Source: Gemmatimonas phototrophica (GTDB lineage: Bacteria; Gemmatimonadota; Gemmatimonadetes; Longimicrobiales; Gaopeijiaceae). From it: DNA of 8,415 nt. This document shows, piece after piece, positions 7,610 to 8,415 of this stretch. The position numbers were made by a program, and so were the translations under genes. The notes beneath the pieces were generated by a model. That model did not search any database. It was not told where the DNA came from and saw only the letters and a list, made by a program, of their open reading frames with translations. The stretch lies in assembly GCA_945876015.1 (NCBI GenBank), contig CAMCNM010000075.1:1-8415 (forward strand), in the 5' to 3' direction. The number at the start of each line of letters is the position of its first letter. Positions within the stretch are counted from its first letter, which is position 1.

Positions 7610-8415
7610 ACGAGACCGCGCTGCCGACCGTTGACGTCCTCCAGCACCATTGGCAGGACGAAGCCGACGCCGCCTACCTCTACCGCATCCTCGCCGACGC
7701 GGAGAAGGATGGGGCAAAGAGCGACGTGTACCGTCGGCTCGCGGGAGTCGAGGATCGGCACGTCGAGATCTGGCAGGAACTCCTCACTCGGAGCGGAGCG
7801 CCTCCCGGCCCGCACCGACCGAGTGGAGCCACCAAGCTGCGCGCCACCGTCGGACGCATGTTCGGGCCCGGCTTCCTGCTCCCGACGCTGCTCAGGGAGG
7901 AGGCGCGCGAGGTGAAGGGCTACCTCAACCTCCATCGCTCCACGCCGGCCGCGACCGACGCGCACGACGCGGCACTGCTCCTCGCGAGGGAATCGGCCGA
8001 GCACGCCACGACGCTTGCGGGGCTGACCGGCAGCGAGGGCGAGCCCTGGCACCGCACCCGCATGGGGGGGCTGCTGCGCAACATCGTATACGGTTTCAAC
8101 GACGGGCTCACCGCGAACTTCGGTCTGGTAGCGGGCGTGATCGGCGCGTCCACCGTGGAGGGCTACGCGCCCGTTATCGTCGCGGGCGTCGCCGGGCTGA
8201 TCGCCGATGCGCTCTCCATGGGGTCGAGCGGCTACCTGGCCGCCAAGAGCGAGCAGGAGGTCTACGCGCACGAGATCGCGATGGAGCGGGACGAGATCGC
8301 GCTCATGCCCGAGGTCGAGCGCGACGAGCTCGCGCTCGTGTACGAGGCCAAGGGGATCGACCGGGAGCACGCCAACGCGCTCGCCACCCAGGTGATGGCG
8401 CATCCAGCGCGCATG
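7606..8415 (+). CDS. Ferritin-like/VIT1 fusion, MbfA-like iron transporter, 3' end cut by window edge
   Basis: This is a membrane protein with an N-terminal ferritin-like (rubrerythrin-type) domain and a C-terminal VIT1/CCC1 iron/manganese transporter domain. That is the layout of MbfA, which exports iron and protects against peroxide in alphaproteobacteria. In the visible 270 residues, candidate di-iron ligands are E19, E49 and H52 (VEDRH), E98/E99/E102 (REEARE), and E129/E132/H133 (ESAEH). The VIT1 part begins near 155 with NIVYGFNDGLTANFGLVAG (159-177, D166), then IADALSMGSSGYLAAKSEQE (199-218, M205). Next comes the acidic cytoplasmic metal-binding helix region (ERDEIALMPEVERDEL, 227-242). 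The last transmembrane helices lie beyond the edge. The start is GTG 7606, overlapping the DinB-like stop; no Shine-Dalgarno site is close, so coupling to the upstream gene is likely. The first ATG is at residue 85 and would cut off half the ferritin domain. Confidence 0.88.
   Translation, partial: MNETALPTVDVLQHHWQDEADAAYLYRILADAEKDGAKSDVYRRLAGVEDRHVEIWQELLTRSGAPPGPHRPSGATKLRATVGRMFGPGFLLPTLLREEAREVKGYLNLHRSTPAATDAHDAALLLARESAEHATTLAGLTGSEGEPWHRTRMGGLLRNIVYGFNDGLTANFGLVAGVIGASTVEGYAPVIVAGVAGLIADALSMGSSGYLAAKSEQEVYAHEIAMERDEIALMPEVERDELALVYEAKGIDREHANALATQVMAHPARM

Noticed and set aside
6932..7717. Upstream extension of the pheA frame to an ATG at 7717
   Set aside because: It runs through the intergenic promoter and terminator region and antisense to the plus-strand genes. 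The dehydratase domain begins right after the 6931 start.
7027..8403. 458-codon minus-strand frame opposite the DinB-like and MbfA-like genes
   Set aside because: It is low-complexity, Arg/Val-rich and has no family features, while the plus-strand frames have clear DinB and VIT1 motifs.

Overview
The window reads as a block of amino-acid biosynthesis genes from a high-GC bacterium. Coding density is high, with several 4-bp start/stop overlaps and some GTG starts. The proteins resemble a mixture of FCB-group, Gemmatimonadota and Deltaproteobacteria-like sequences, so an uncultured high-GC lineage is plausible. I cannot place it more precisely from the sequence.

Minus strand, in order of transcription (right to left). 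First comes pheA (5759-6931), a prephenate dehydratase with an ACT domain and a chorismate mutase domain at its C-terminus; the familiar P-protein has the mutase at the N-terminus. Its stop codon lies inside a consensus -35 box (TTGACA) that starts the next unit. A 41-residue leader reading frame very rich in Leu/Ile/Val codons follows (5586-5711). After it come a potential antiterminator pairing and a strong intrinsic terminator (5525-5562), then leuA, leuB, ilvB, ilvN and the first 232 codons of ilvC. leuA/leuB, leuB/ilvB and ilvB/ilvN each overlap by 4 bp (ATGA, ATGA, GTGA), so they are probably translationally coupled. ilvC follows ilvN after 43 bp and runs off the left edge. The leader region has every element of ribosome-mediated attenuation, which would match expression of the branched-chain operon to the supply of charged Leu (and Ile/Val) tRNA.

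The enzymes work together as follows. IlvB and IlvN (acetohydroxyacid synthase) and IlvC (ketol-acid reductoisomerase) serve the common Val/Ile/Leu route. LeuA and LeuB take 2-ketoisovalerate toward leucine. leuC, leuD, ilvD and ilvE are not in the window. The IlvN-type subunit is short and IlvM-like, and it lacks the residues that bind valine in feedback-sensitive homologues. Control here may therefore rest on attenuation and LeuA feedback more than on valine inhibition.

Plus strand, right end. A DinB-superfamily (DUF1572-like) protein (7106-7609) overlaps by 4 bp a ferritin-like/VIT1 fusion resembling the membrane-bound ferritin MbfA (7606 to the edge). This looks like a separate, divergently transcribed metal-handling or stress pair. 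The pheA/DinB intergenic region (about 175 bp) holds a promoter candidate, a terminator-like hairpin and a perfect 8-bp inverted repeat. I saw no tRNA, rRNA, CRISPR array, insertion sequence or phage gene.
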